Assembly: GCA_023525975.1 (NCBI GenBank)
Contig: CM042021.1
Location: forward strand, 78,003,501 to 78,067,500
Direction: 5' to 3'
Origin: Smallanthus sonchifolius
Taxonomy: Eukaryota > Streptophyta > Magnoliopsida > Asterales > Asteraceae
DNA length: 64,000 nt
In this document: positions 46,404-57,334 of the stretch, piece by piece
How positions within the stretch are numbered: the stretch's first letter is position 1
Layout: each line of letters begins with the position of its first letter
Position numbers and translations under genes: made by a program
The notes under the pieces: model-generated
Seen by the model: the letters and a program-made list of their open reading frames with translations, nothing else
The model's database searches: none
What the model was told of the DNA's origin: nothing

Positions 46404-46540
46404 TACATTACTTCAGGCTAACATGTGTTGTCATGCCCTACATTAGGATAACATGTGTTGTTATGCCCTACATTTACATCTGGATAACATGTGTTGTTAT
46501 GCCCTACATTAGGATAACATGTGTTGTTATGCCCTTCAAT
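46404..46540 (+). repeat. Tandem hairpin array in F 5' LTR
   Basis: Four units with core ATAACATGTGTTGTTAT (stem ATAACA/TGTTAT), each followed by GCCC and a spacer; the first unit is CTAACATGTGTTGTCAT. The 3' LTR has the same array at 52404-52540 with a few changes. Confidence 0.85.
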
Positions 46541-46941
46541 TACAAAGTTTCCTTTGTGCAAGTAGCTTAACTTAGATTCTCCATAAATTCTTTATAAACC
46601 ATGCATCATATGAATTGTACCCAAAACATTTGAACTCTACTCGTGGTGTCAAAACCTATGTATGCTCACCAACTATTTATAGTTGACCCTCTCATTTTCA
46701 ACATGTTTCAGGTACAGTTGTTTGAGCTAAGTTTCAAGCTACTTCACTTAGGGTTGAGGACCTAGTCTTAAATTTTAATATGGAGATTCATGTATTCTTA
46801 AATTCCTGTAAATGATGTAAATGATTACTTGAGTTATGAAATGAAATTACTGTTTAATTATTACAACTTTAGCAAATCATGAGCTTGTGAACAGTCTACA
46901 TGTCCCGCCCCGACGTTTTCGCCGTCGGTTGGGGCGCGACA

Positions 46942-47583
46942 GATTGGTATCAGAGCCTTGGTTATAGGGAATTAGGTTATTAGACACTTTTAACCTAGAC
47001 TATAACCTTAGGACACCCATTTATGCCATGCTCTATGAATATATGATATGCTACATGCTATGTGCTACATGTTTAATATATTATATGACTTATTAGGTTT
47101 CACCTAAATAATAAATTAAAAACAATAATATATTTACCCTTATCCTAAGCCTCAATCTTTCTACTATGTCATTACCATCATTGCATGTGGAACGTCATAA
47201 GTCTATTAAACTTCTTATCACACCTCGTTAGGGTTTTAAACTTTGTTAACTAGTAGAGGACACATGCAATCTGGAAGGGTGACACATGTATTCTGGGTAT
47301 TCTGTCTAGGAAAGCATTTCATATAAATCCCAATCAACCGAGGGATCCGTATGCTTTCCTGGGAATTACCGGGACGAGTGTTTACTTATAGGCTAAAGTA
47401 TGTCTCCTTGAAAGTTATATAAGTTTATTAACCTTAATGTGTCATAACATTCAAATGGTACTATCCCCGTTTGAGTGCAATCCAAACTATGAACACTTGT
47501 GTTTCAAATTATTCTTTGTTTTATATCCAAGAAATCCTCACAACCTCTTATATCTTTCCTCTTGTTTTGTTAAAATCTATAGC
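46942..47583 (+). other. F primer-binding site and leader
   Basis: Primer site TGGTATCAGAGCC (46945-46957). The leader holds AGGAAAGCAT (47308-47317) / ATGCTTTCCT (47351-47360), the same hairpin as in A, B and C. The upstream in-frame ATG at 47437 has no homology support, so I place the gag start at 47584. Confidence 0.75.
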
Positions 47584-48796
47584 ATGCCTCCCCGTCGCGC
47601 CAACGAGACCCACAACAACAACAATGACCTTGCTGCCCTTCTCACTCAACTTGTGAACCAACTCACTCAGGCCAATAACAACAATGGCAGCACTAACAAT
47701 AGTGCTAATAATGGTGGTGGTGGTGGTGCCAATCCACCCAAATGCACTTTCAAACACTTTAACTCATGCAATCCCCTCATGTTCTATGGTACCGAAGGGG
47801 CTACGGGCCTCCTTCAATGGTTTGAAAGCATTGAAAGCACTTTTCTCAACAGTGATTGCCCTTACCATCTTCGGGTTCGCTATGCCACCAGCATCTTTCA
47901 GAAACGGGCGCTCACTTGGTGGAATGGTGAGAAGAGAAACCGGGGTGTGGATGTGACCATGGCCTTGCCATGGGATGAAGTTAAGAGACTCGTGACTGAG
48001 TAATTATGTCCTCGTAATGAAATGAAGAAGTTAGAGGCTGAGTTTTGGGATCTTACCCAAGACAGTGGTGAAAGTTTAGCCTACACAACTCGTTTCCACG
48101 AGTTAAGCCTTCTGGTACCCCACATGGTCACCCCACTGACTCGGGGTATTGAGAATTACATCGATGGTCTACCCATGAAAATCCAAGATACCGTCCTAGG
48201 AAGAAATCCAGCTACTCTTGAAGACGCTATCCGCTTAGCTGCTACATTAACTGATAACCATGTGAAGGCGGGTACACTAACAAGGAAAGGCGCAAAGAAA
48301 GTCACTGACCCGACAACCTCTTCTGAACCCTCTCAGGAAGACAAACCCAAACCTCCTCACCCCAATAAGAAACGTAACTTTGCTGTTATTACCCCTGCTG
48401 TACCAATCAACCAAGTAGCTCCCTTAGCCCAAAACCATAATAAGAAACCATATGCACCCTCTGTGCAACACGTGCAACTATCACCACTTCCCAAACATGC
48501 CATGCCGTCTATGTGCCAATTGTGGAAGGTATGGTCATGTAGCGAACACTTGTCAATCCAGATCACATGTTAGTCAAACCCACCAAGGGAACCGAGCCAA
48601 TCACCAAGTTGCCCATCAAGTTGTACCAGCCATTATTGATGGGCGTGCTTGTTATGAATGTGGTAATCTAAACCACTTCAAAAACCAATGCCCAAGGATA
48701 GCCAATGCAAACCAAGGTGGTGCTCGTGGGCGTGCCTTCAACATAAACACTAACGAAATTCAAGTCAATGCCGAAGCAGTAGATGAAACCAATTGA
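47584..48796 (+). pseudogene. F Gag (Ty3/gypsy capsid-nucleocapsid), broken
   Basis: Starts MPPRRANETH, like the Gag of A. An N/Q-rich N-terminus with a glycine run leads to CTFKHFNSCNP, WWNGEKR and then two CCHC knuckles (about 48495-48545 and 48650-48695). A TAA at 48001 interrupts the capsid domain just before CPRNE, and a one-base shift near 48450 moves the knuckles to another frame. The frame ends at 48794-48796 shortly after the NINTNE motif, where B continues into protease; here pol is simply absent. Capsid assembly and RNA binding would be its role if intact. Confidence 0.92.
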
Positions 48797-50131
48797 AGCT
48801 AGTGCAAGATGGAGTCGAATAGGGATCTAGTTTGGAATAAATTATGCATTGTAATCCTTTATGTTACTTTTGTCATTGTCGGAACTATTTACACCTACTA
48901 CGGTTTATCACTATAAACTTGAGCTTGCTAGCCAACTTCAGAAAGTAAATCATTTCGCCATTAACCGTCCATATAAGCACTAACGAATTTAAAAGTTAAA
49001 ACTCATCTACCTACATTTTGCATGAACGCCAGGTAACACACCCGATCTCGCCTACAAAATCCGATAGTTTTCGATACGCATGAGACTCAATACACATTCA
49101 TAAAATACATAATACTAGAGTTATCACATTATACATATTTGCTTATACATGATACCAAATTGTTCACACTATACATGAAACCCATTTGTTTATAACATGC
49201 CTAACACTAGATCATATATGAAACCTGAGTGTTTACATTATACACGGAATTAGGTTGTTTACATTGTTGCAATTGACTAAGTACATCATACACGAAGCAT
49301 GACTATTCACCCTATCCATGAAAGCTACTCGGGGTTTGACGTATCCTTGTTCAAACACGAAGAAGCTATGGAACCCTGAGTTATGCCACATTATTACTCT
49401 TTAGTACTTGATTGGCTCTACTATCTATGGACATAGTTATTGTTAGCAACACATACGTGAAAGAAATAGTTACGAATTAAGTGTTTTTGTGTTACCCCCT
49501 GGACCCCACACACAATGGGATGAACTATGTGGACCATGCAACGATTTTGATAATTACGGGTGCACACGTAATTATAAAAATCAGCGTATGGAAAACATAG
49601 CAAATTCTGTCGTGTTTTATGACGTAAAACTTATCGGGATATATAGTAACAAAACTAATGTGATATGATAAGGGCATGGTGGATACGCCGCTGGTACTTC
49701 CTATATATAAGTGTTCCTGTCATATTATCAGAAGTAGCATTATTCGTGTCACGTAAAGTTTTATGTTGTTTGACGGGTCAATGTTTGTGAAATCTCTTAT
49801 CAACTTACAATTCCTGATCATGTTAGACTACATCTTAAACAAACCCTGATTGTCCATTTCCTATCAATTCCATTCCAAGTAATGCATTTCACCTTTAGAA
49901 TCCAAATTATAATTCGACATTTTTTCACCTTAAATTCATTTAAAAAAAAAAACTAAATCCATTGTCCACATTCGTGCCTGACTATGAGAAACAAACCTAA
50001 ATCTTGTTACCAGATATACCTCTCGAAACGACAATCAAAGCTCGTTGAAAATCCAAACCCTCATCACTCTCCTGATTCAGTAGCCCCCAATAGTTAAATT
50101 TCGGGACGAAATTCCCTCAACATGGGGATAC
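48797..50131 (+). other. F non-coding tail, purine tract
   Basis: No coding frame is supported. Segments resemble the body tail of C (about 35970-37580): CTACTCGGGGTTTGACGTAT, a GGGTGCACACGTAATTATAA block (49559-49578), and the short ATACATGAAACC repeats. It ends with hairpin AATTTCGGGACGAAATT (50097-50113) and the purine-rich CATGGGGATAC before the LTR. Confidence 0.85.
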
Positions 50132-50339
50132 TGTAACATCCGTGATTTTCTGACATAATTTTATATTATTTTTAAGTAATAATGACACTTTATTTCAAAA
50201 TCCCATACTTATCCAACACTTAATTATTATTGAAACGTATATCAATCTCAAATTTCAACCTTTCAATAACAGGTTATTTTTCAATCATATATATAACATG
50301 TATAAGTATAATTATGTAAATATATACATATATATACAC

Positions 50340-50384
<45 letters not shown>

Positions 50385-51255
50385 AATATGCATAGGGTTA
50401 TATTATTATTTAAACCATTTGTAATTTTATAAAAAAAAATCTCAAATTATTAAGTCTTGAAACCCCCCTTTTAGTCTTTGAACCATTTGACTCCAATTTT
50501 GACCCAAATTCCTCACAGTTGACCAATTTTGACTATTCAAAGTCAAACAGGCAAAATCTTGCAAATTAACATTGAAATCGACCAATTTTGACTGTTCAAA
50601 GCCAGAAGTCTTGGAACTTTACTTGTATGCATAACTTGCTCATAATCGTTTTTCCCAACAAATTAACAAACCCATTTAACAATTTTTGGCCGAATTCGAA
50701 TTTTGAATGCGTTTTGACTATTCAGAGTCAAACCACTGGAAGTAATCCATAAAAATTGAAACGCGTTCGTGACCAAAAATCACACGTAGACCGTTTGCGC
50801 ATGAGCCCACACCGTTATCACGACTCAATTCTTCACAAATCAACCCAATTGACGCATAACCACAGCCGACAACTGTCATTCTCAAACCATGGAACAAAAT
50901 CGTGTAATTAAGTCAAATTGAACAAATCATTATTCACACGCTCTTTCGCAAAACACATTAGAAACTCTCTCAGTCCTTGAACAAGCGGCATTTCATCGCT
51001 GTCAATCGATCGAGCACCAAGAACACAATTTCTGATATTGTAGCCGTCAGCCTTCGATACTCCACCATACGAGGTAATGTTTAATTCGTTGGAGTCGTGT
51101 TAGAGTCCTTGTCATTAGCCTCATATCAATTCGGGCTGACAAAAACCTAACGAACTAAATTGGAATTAGGGTTCATAACCAGTTCATAAGAATAGGAGGA
51201 TTGGGTTCGATTCATGTGTTCTATTTAAATAAACGAGATCCTTATTGACCAGCGA

Positions 51256-51342
51256 AACTACTTGGCTCGACTGGTAAGACCTTGCACCACGAGCCAAGTG
51301 GCGTGGGTTCGAAACCCACAGTCCACACGTTCGGCCCTTTTT
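51256..51342 (+). other. tRNA-like module 1 (F 3' LTR)
   Basis: A box TGGCTCGACTGG from 51263, B box GGTTCGAAACC at 51306-51316, T-run 51338-51342. The T-arm is still perfect. Confidence 0.6.
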
Positions 51343-51420
51343 ACGGTGGCCTTAAACCCAGACCCGGCTCCACTACAATCTCATGTTAAGTTATTTTCGG
51401 ACCAGATCTGTATCAGTGAT

Positions 51421-51503
51421 GCGCCCCTAGTCCAGTGGTTGGCGCTTGTTACCTTCACCGGGCATACCCGGGTTTGATCCGGGCCAGCCCCGTTTATTTT
51501 TTT
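51421..51503 (+). other. tRNA-like module 2 (F 3' LTR), decaying
   Basis: A box changed to TAGTCCAGTGG (51428), B box changed to GGTTTGATCC (51471-51480), T-run 51497-51503. The B-box C needed for TFIIIC binding in true tRNA genes is lost here. Confidence 0.55.
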
Positions 51504-52941
51504 AAACCGTTTTTACAGCCCCAAATTATTTATAAAAATTAGTTTATAAAACCTCGTTATCTCTAGTACCGATTTGTAAAAAAAAATGACAGATTTCCAA
51601 TTTAAGATAAATAGTTTTGTAACTTAAATTGTTTAGAATCTCATTTCTCCAATATAAAAACCATTTAGAAATTATTTTGATTAAAATTATTAACTTTAAA
51701 TAAAGCATTTACGTTACCTATTTTATAAAAATATTGTGTCAAGATTTTATAAAATACGTTATCTTTTTTTTAAATATTTTGTAAACCATTTTACATTAAA
51801 AATTCCATTTAGTGCTTAATTTACATTTTATAACCCTCTTAAATATATATATATATACCAATATATATATATATTTACACCCCTTTTCATAGTCACATCA
51901 TTATTATATTAAATAAGTAAATAAAAATAATTTATTTATTTAAATTATTTATCTATTTTAATAAACCCTAAAACAATTATTATTTTTCTTTAACCCATAC
52001 ATATTTTGATTTCACATTTTTAAACAAATACCCACTTACACTCATCTATTACAGGAAATTTCATAAACACTTTTGTACAAATCCCCATACTATTGTCTTA
52101 GACCCTGTACATATTATTAACTCAAATTCATATACATTACACTTTAGGTTAACTTTGTGATTTGCAAAAGAATCACTTTTGCTACCTTTTTGCTCGTGCT
52201 ATGTACACTAGTAATACAAGTGAGTTTACATAGCCACTTTTTCTTTTGTACATTTTTGGGGTGAAACATGATTACTCAACAAACACTATTTGCAACTACG
52301 CACGTACAATTTTACAATATGATCATATGTGTTTATTTATGCTTTATGCTTGAATGCTAATTGTTAAGGCTACATATACATGATATACATGTGCAAACAC
52401 AAATACATTACTTCAGGCTAACATGTGTTGTCATGCCCTACATTAGGATAACATGTGTTGTTATCCCCTATATTTACATCAATATAACATGTGTTGTTAT
52501 GCCCTACATTAGGATAACATGTGTTGTTATGCCTTTCAATTACAAAGTTTCCTTTGTGCAACTAGCTTAACTTAGATTCTCCATAAATGCTTTATAAACC
52601 ATGCATCATATGAATTGTACCCAAAACATTTAAACTTTACTCGTGGTGTCAAAACCTATGTATGCTCACCAACTATTTATAGTTGACCCTCTCATTTTCA
52701 ACATGTTTCAGGTACAGTTGTTTAAGCTAAGTTTCAAGCTACTTCACTTAGGGTTGAGGACCTAGTCTTAAATTTTAATATGGAGATTCATGTATTCTTA
52801 AATTCTTGTAAATGATGTAAATGATTACTTGAGTTATGAAATGAAATTACTGTTTAATTATTACAACTTTAGCAAACCATGAGCTTATGAACAGTCTACA
52901 TGTCCCGCCCCGACGTTTTCGCCGTCAATTGCGGTGCGACA

Positions 52942-53852
52942 CACCAGAACCTTGCTCGTGAATGGCTCTAAACGGTCCTCTGCCTCCCTTCTCGTGCGTT
53001 ACTTAGCCGCTCACCACCAAGCACCACTGTGTTGTCTCCATCTTCTTCTTCATAACCCCGCCGTGAACCGCTAGCCCGCCACCGCCACACACCTCCACCG
53101 GATGCCGCAATCTTCCCTAAATAGCCACCCTACCGTCGGCCACCACTCGTAGGCCGTCATATCCATACGCACATCACCGAGCCACCACAGCGAGTTCTTG
53201 CACCCGCTGGTCCTCGTCTCTCCCGTGACCGCATCACCAAAGCCGTGGCCACCCTCCTTGGTTACCATGCTGATGCTCACAGATTCTATGCTACAGGCCA
53301 CCACCTAAATCACGTTTTTTTTATGAGGCATTGAATGCGTGAGCAAGATACCCGTACACACACTAAACACACACATAGCTCTAACCTGGTTTAATCTTTT
53401 CAGCAAAATAATACATACTAGGAAGTGGAATGAGATGCTTACCAGCATTTCATGAACAATGGCAGCCCCACACTTGAGTGTAACCCGAGCGAATCCCACA
53501 AACCATCACCAAGCTTCACGACTTCAAGCTCCGACCATTCGCGCGTCCAGTTACGGTCTTGTTAAGATGAACGTAGGTGGAACAAGAACAAGATGGGAGT
53601 GCTCCATGCCACTGCCGTTGGCATCTCTCCCTTCTTGCGACAGCCGTAAGTCTCAAGGCTAGGCCAAAAATTACTAGGGTTTACTCAAAAGATATATATA
53701 CTTACGGGGGTTTACATCCAGGTCGCCGTACTTCCTTTATAGCATGCTTTATATTTGAACTAATCATTTTCTGACTTACCAGGCCATTTACAGGAAATTC
53801 GGGTTACCTGTTAACCCGACCCATTAGCTATTCTGGTTTTAGGGGTGTTGCA
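52942..53852 (-). repeat. D' LTR fragment, start of the LTR
   Basis: On the minus strand the LTR begins TGCAACACCCC at 53852 and resembles the start of LTR D (57335). It continues across F into 44086-43132. The several 60-80-residue frames overlap on both strands without family motifs, so I call none. Confidence 0.72.
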
Positions 53853-55679
53853 GTATCGGATTATGTCATTAGCACAATTTTTCTGTTCACTTCACTGCCC
53901 ATGCCCCGAAAAATATGCAATGTGTTGTTGAACTAAGATATGTATACTTGCGCTTGAATCAAAATCACTTGATTATCCTGATTCATTGAAAAGATCCGGA
54001 TAACAGTTGGACCACATTACCCTGAATTATTGAATCAATCGATTCTTTATTCAATCTTTCATATGTTACATGATATCATTGAGAATCATCAAAGCCAAGC
54101 CAATCTATATGAATCACTTGATTCTGAATCTTTATGATTCTTTATATCCTTCGGGATCTGCTTCTTTTCCTGTGCCAATTGATGTAATTTCATCCTAGAG
54201 ATTGATATACATATTCTTTTGCACAAAGTCTCATATGTCTTGAAGATAATGCCATTTATTTTCTGTTGGCATACTTGTGGGGTATGGGTTATTTTCATAT
54301 AAATGGTACTAACTCACAAGAACGTGGGATAAAAACGCTTTTGGTTTCAAATCTTATAATGCTGACAGCTTGAATTGACATGTAGTATATTGCAAATTCG
54401 GTACGAATAAGGTAGCATGTAACGATCTGATCCTATTTACTTTGAAGTTTATATCGTATCATTTCATGATTTTCAAGAAGGTTTGATAGTTTGTGCTGTG
54501 AGTTGTGCAAGTTACATAACTGATATGTCAAGATTTATCTGTACACAGAATACCATAAGTCACCCTTAGATCTGCTAAGATTTTATATCTGAAATGTGTG
54601 TGTGTTTCATTATATATATTGATATGATCTTCTTACTCACAGTATTCGACCAAAAAGATTTGCTTTTATTGTTTTACTGCTTTATTTCAATTAAGTATGT
54701 ACAGGTAAAAACCAAAAAGATTTCATTTTATTGTTTTACTGCTTTATTTCAATTCAGTATGTACAGATAAAAACCAAAAAGATTTGCTTTTATTGTTTTA
54801 CTGCTTTATTTCAATTCAGAAAAATCTAAAAAGATTTTAAGATTGTTTTAGTATAAACTTTGAAAAATCAAAAATATGTTTAATTTTTGTTCAGTTTATT
54901 AAACATGAAAATTCCAAAAAGATTTTATTTTCAACTTCCATGAAATCATAACTTACAGGATTTGCATTTTATTTTTACAGGTTACAGGATGGAAGTGGAT
55001 TGAATTGAAAATCTGAGTGAAAATTGAAAAAGTTGATATTTTTTCACTTTGAACTAGCGAACTTGTGTGATTTTTGAGAAAGCTTAAGTTCTCCTAGGGT
55101 GGTGAACTTGTTAAGTTCGCTTGGTTGGCGAACTTGTCAATAGGGTATAAATATCACAGTAGAGCGAACTTGTTCATTACCTGTTGACTTGAGCGAACTA
55201 AACACTAGCGAACTTGTGAGCGAATTTGATTGATTTTCAAATTCTGTGTGATACCTAGTGATTTGTGACTTGCATCTTAGTCTATATTGTAATGCGAGTT
55301 CTTTGAAGGTAAAATCATTCATGATCATCCAGTAATTAGCTTCAATCTAATGTTCTAGACTTAGGGTTTAAGTTTCAGGTCTGTTGTGTGCTTGGTATGG
55401 GTTGTTTGGGATTTGAAACTGAAATTGATGATATATATGTGATAGTCGGGTGTTTGCGATTGTTTTTTATGCTTTTGATGTTTGAAGTATCACTTGATTT
55501 GAAAGATCAAATTTTCTGGAGTTGTTTGAAAGTTCTAGCGAACTTGTTCAGGCGAACTTATTAGGTTCGCCATAGTGACTTGTAGCGAAATTATTAAGTT
55601 CGCCACAGGGAGCCTTACTGTATTCATGTTTATTTTGTTAACAGGTTACTGTGTCTGACGGCAGTCAGGCGGGAGATTG
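53853..55679 (+). other. Copia-like 3' region, non-coding
   Basis: No coding frame is supported. It holds a 62-bp tandem repeat (54650-54819), AT-rich CCAAAAAGATTT motifs to about 54930, and repeated GCGAACTTG palindromes (about 55060-55610) with a TATA-like GTATAAATA near 55142. It ends in GGCGGGAGATTG, a purine tract like those of copia elements, directly before TGTTGC. This layout suggests the 3' end of a SIRE/Maximus-type copia element; that is inference from style, not from protein. Confidence 0.45.
54650..54819 (+). repeat. 62-bp tandem repeat, 2.75 copies
   Basis: Units start CCAAAAAGATTT at 54650, 54712 and 54774 and share TTTTATTGTTTTACTGCTTT. Differences are few. Confidence 0.92.
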
Positions 55680-57334
55680 TGTTGCTTGTGCCTTTGGCCC
55701 AGACAACATGATATACTTGTGTGTCTATAAGTAACAAGGTCATAGTGTATGCACGTAGATTTACTCAGATCTAGCTACTTATGTGTGTGTGTACTTTGTG
55801 TGAGTTAGAAGGTGAGTTGCTAGTACATGTGTAGAACATGTGTGTTCTGTGTGTCGGTGTGTGTCCTTGTAGTACACGATTAGTCATGCATAGGACGGAT
55901 GTTCAGTGTAAGCAAGTATAGCATTTCTATATTGACAATTTTCTCGAAGCTGATACATCGAAGCGATGCGAGGGGTTTTGACGTCATTCTAGGCGACAAG
56001 TGAGGTGCTCTTATGAGATGCCTATGCTTATATCTTGGGAATTCGGAGCACGAAGCCAAACGCTTGACCGGAAATGTTTATGATGAGATCAAGGTGATGA
56101 CGCTGAAGATTTCAACACAGAGTTAACAAGGAGACGAATGACCTTCATGGATCACTTTCTATATGAAGAATTCAGTCAAGATGAGACACCTGAAGAGTAG
56201 GGGTGTTTTTCCCTGGACAAGGCGACGAATAACTGAGGCTGGTGAGCAGGCGGACTTCATGTTCGTACATGATAAATGAGATGCGGTCGGGGATCGCATG
56301 GTAATGGTAGAGCAACGTAGAGAAATGTGAAACTCAGGAGGGGCACGCGCAAGATTGCACGTAAGTGACTAAGAAGGATATTCCTATGCTGGTAAATCCA
56401 AGACCTTAATATGAGCTCCTATGGAGCACTCAAGGAAAGCAAGCGCTTAGATGTTGAAACAGACACAACGAAGGCATATGAGCCTTGAGAAACATCGAGA
56501 GCTAATGAAGATGGCCCTAGTGTTGGGTGTGTATGTACTTACAGGTCGTATTGGATGCGTGATAATGAAGTAAAGAGATTTTACGATAAAGAGATTTAGT
56601 GTAGACCAGGGTAGCTTTACATGAACTCCTGAAGAACATTGAAGAAAGACATTAGTGATGCCTTTTTGGGAAGGGCAATGGGCTAGAGTTTGAGAAATCA
56701 TTGCACGACGGTGATCAAGTATGAGGCGAGAAGTACGATGACTTCACTTTGGGAGGACGACGAATGAATCCATCCATGAAAGTTAAGGAACCTACTTGGG
56801 AGGGTGATCGTTGAATGACGACACCTTTAGGGTTATACGAGAGACAAAGGCAATGGTGCCCGTGAACTGGAATGAAACGTGACAAGTGAGAGGACAATTG
56901 GTAGTGTTGTGCTACATAGTACTAGAGATGGTACGTGCAACGTTCTTAGGAACAATAAGGGCGACAAGGTATTGTCAAGGGCAATGACGATGGAACCTTC
57001 GTGAAAGGGTTAATAATCAGGACAACCACGGAAGGCAACTTCTAGCAAGTGCCAGGGTAACAAGAATGGGAAATGAAGCCGTTTGCCTAATGACTGGAGA
57101 AACGACAGGCGAAGGACAAGTCCCGAAGTTGAAAGCAAGCAACGAAGAAGTTTTCTTTAAAACACCAAGGCTGGTGACCATGTGGAAAAGTAAGGGTCAG
57201 GATTTTACATATACAAAAGAGAAAGGGTAGCACGTAAGGGTTTTGGTGCACGATTAAGAATGGAAATGAGGAGCCGTGTTGGTTTGTGCCGACGCAGGTT
57301 TTGAGGAGGAATCCTCTTTTAAGGGGGGTAGACT
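55680..57334 (+). other. Unclassified repeat DNA ending in a gypsy purine tract
   Basis: The left edge may be a copia LTR start (TGTTGCTTGTGCC with an imperfect inverted CAACA). Somewhere near 55.9 kb it passes, without a boundary I can place, into the 3' end of the gypsy element that owns LTR D. No frame with family motifs is seen. The right end, TTTTAAGGGGGGTAGACT (57317-57334), is a typical purine tract and marks 57335 as a 3' LTR start. Confidence 0.5.

Larger units (their letters stand above)
44087..46941 (+). repeat. Element F 5' LTR
   Basis: 2855 bp. Donor-like GAG|GTAATG at 45057, two tRNA-like modules, AT microsatellites (about 45826-45874), a hairpin array (46404-46540), hairpin CAACTATTTATAGTTG (46670-46685) and acceptor-like GTTTCAG|GTA ending 46711. 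No clear TATA box found. No coding frame here is convincing. Confidence 0.93.
44087..52941 (+). mobile_element. Element F: gag-only gypsy element in D'
   Basis: LTRs 44087-46941 and 50132-52941 start TGTAACATCC and end GGGGCGCGACA / GCGGTGCGACA. The body (46942-50131) carries primer site, leader hairpin, a gag of the B family and a 1.3-kb non-coding tail, but no protease, reverse transcriptase or integrase. Flanks are CACCG (44082-44086) and CACCA (52942-52946), a duplication with one change. It must borrow enzymes to move. Confidence 0.92.
50132..52941 (+). repeat. Element F 3' LTR
   Basis: 2810 bp, close to the 5' LTR but with indels in AT repeats (50345-50382) and a rearranged segment near 50480-50600. 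Hairpin 52670-52685 and acceptor AG 52710-52711 are kept. Confidence 0.93.

Noticed and set aside
53071..53774. Several 64-77-residue frames in 53.0-53.8 kb
   Set aside because: They overlap on both strands in the D' LTR; no domain or homologous partner in LTR D.
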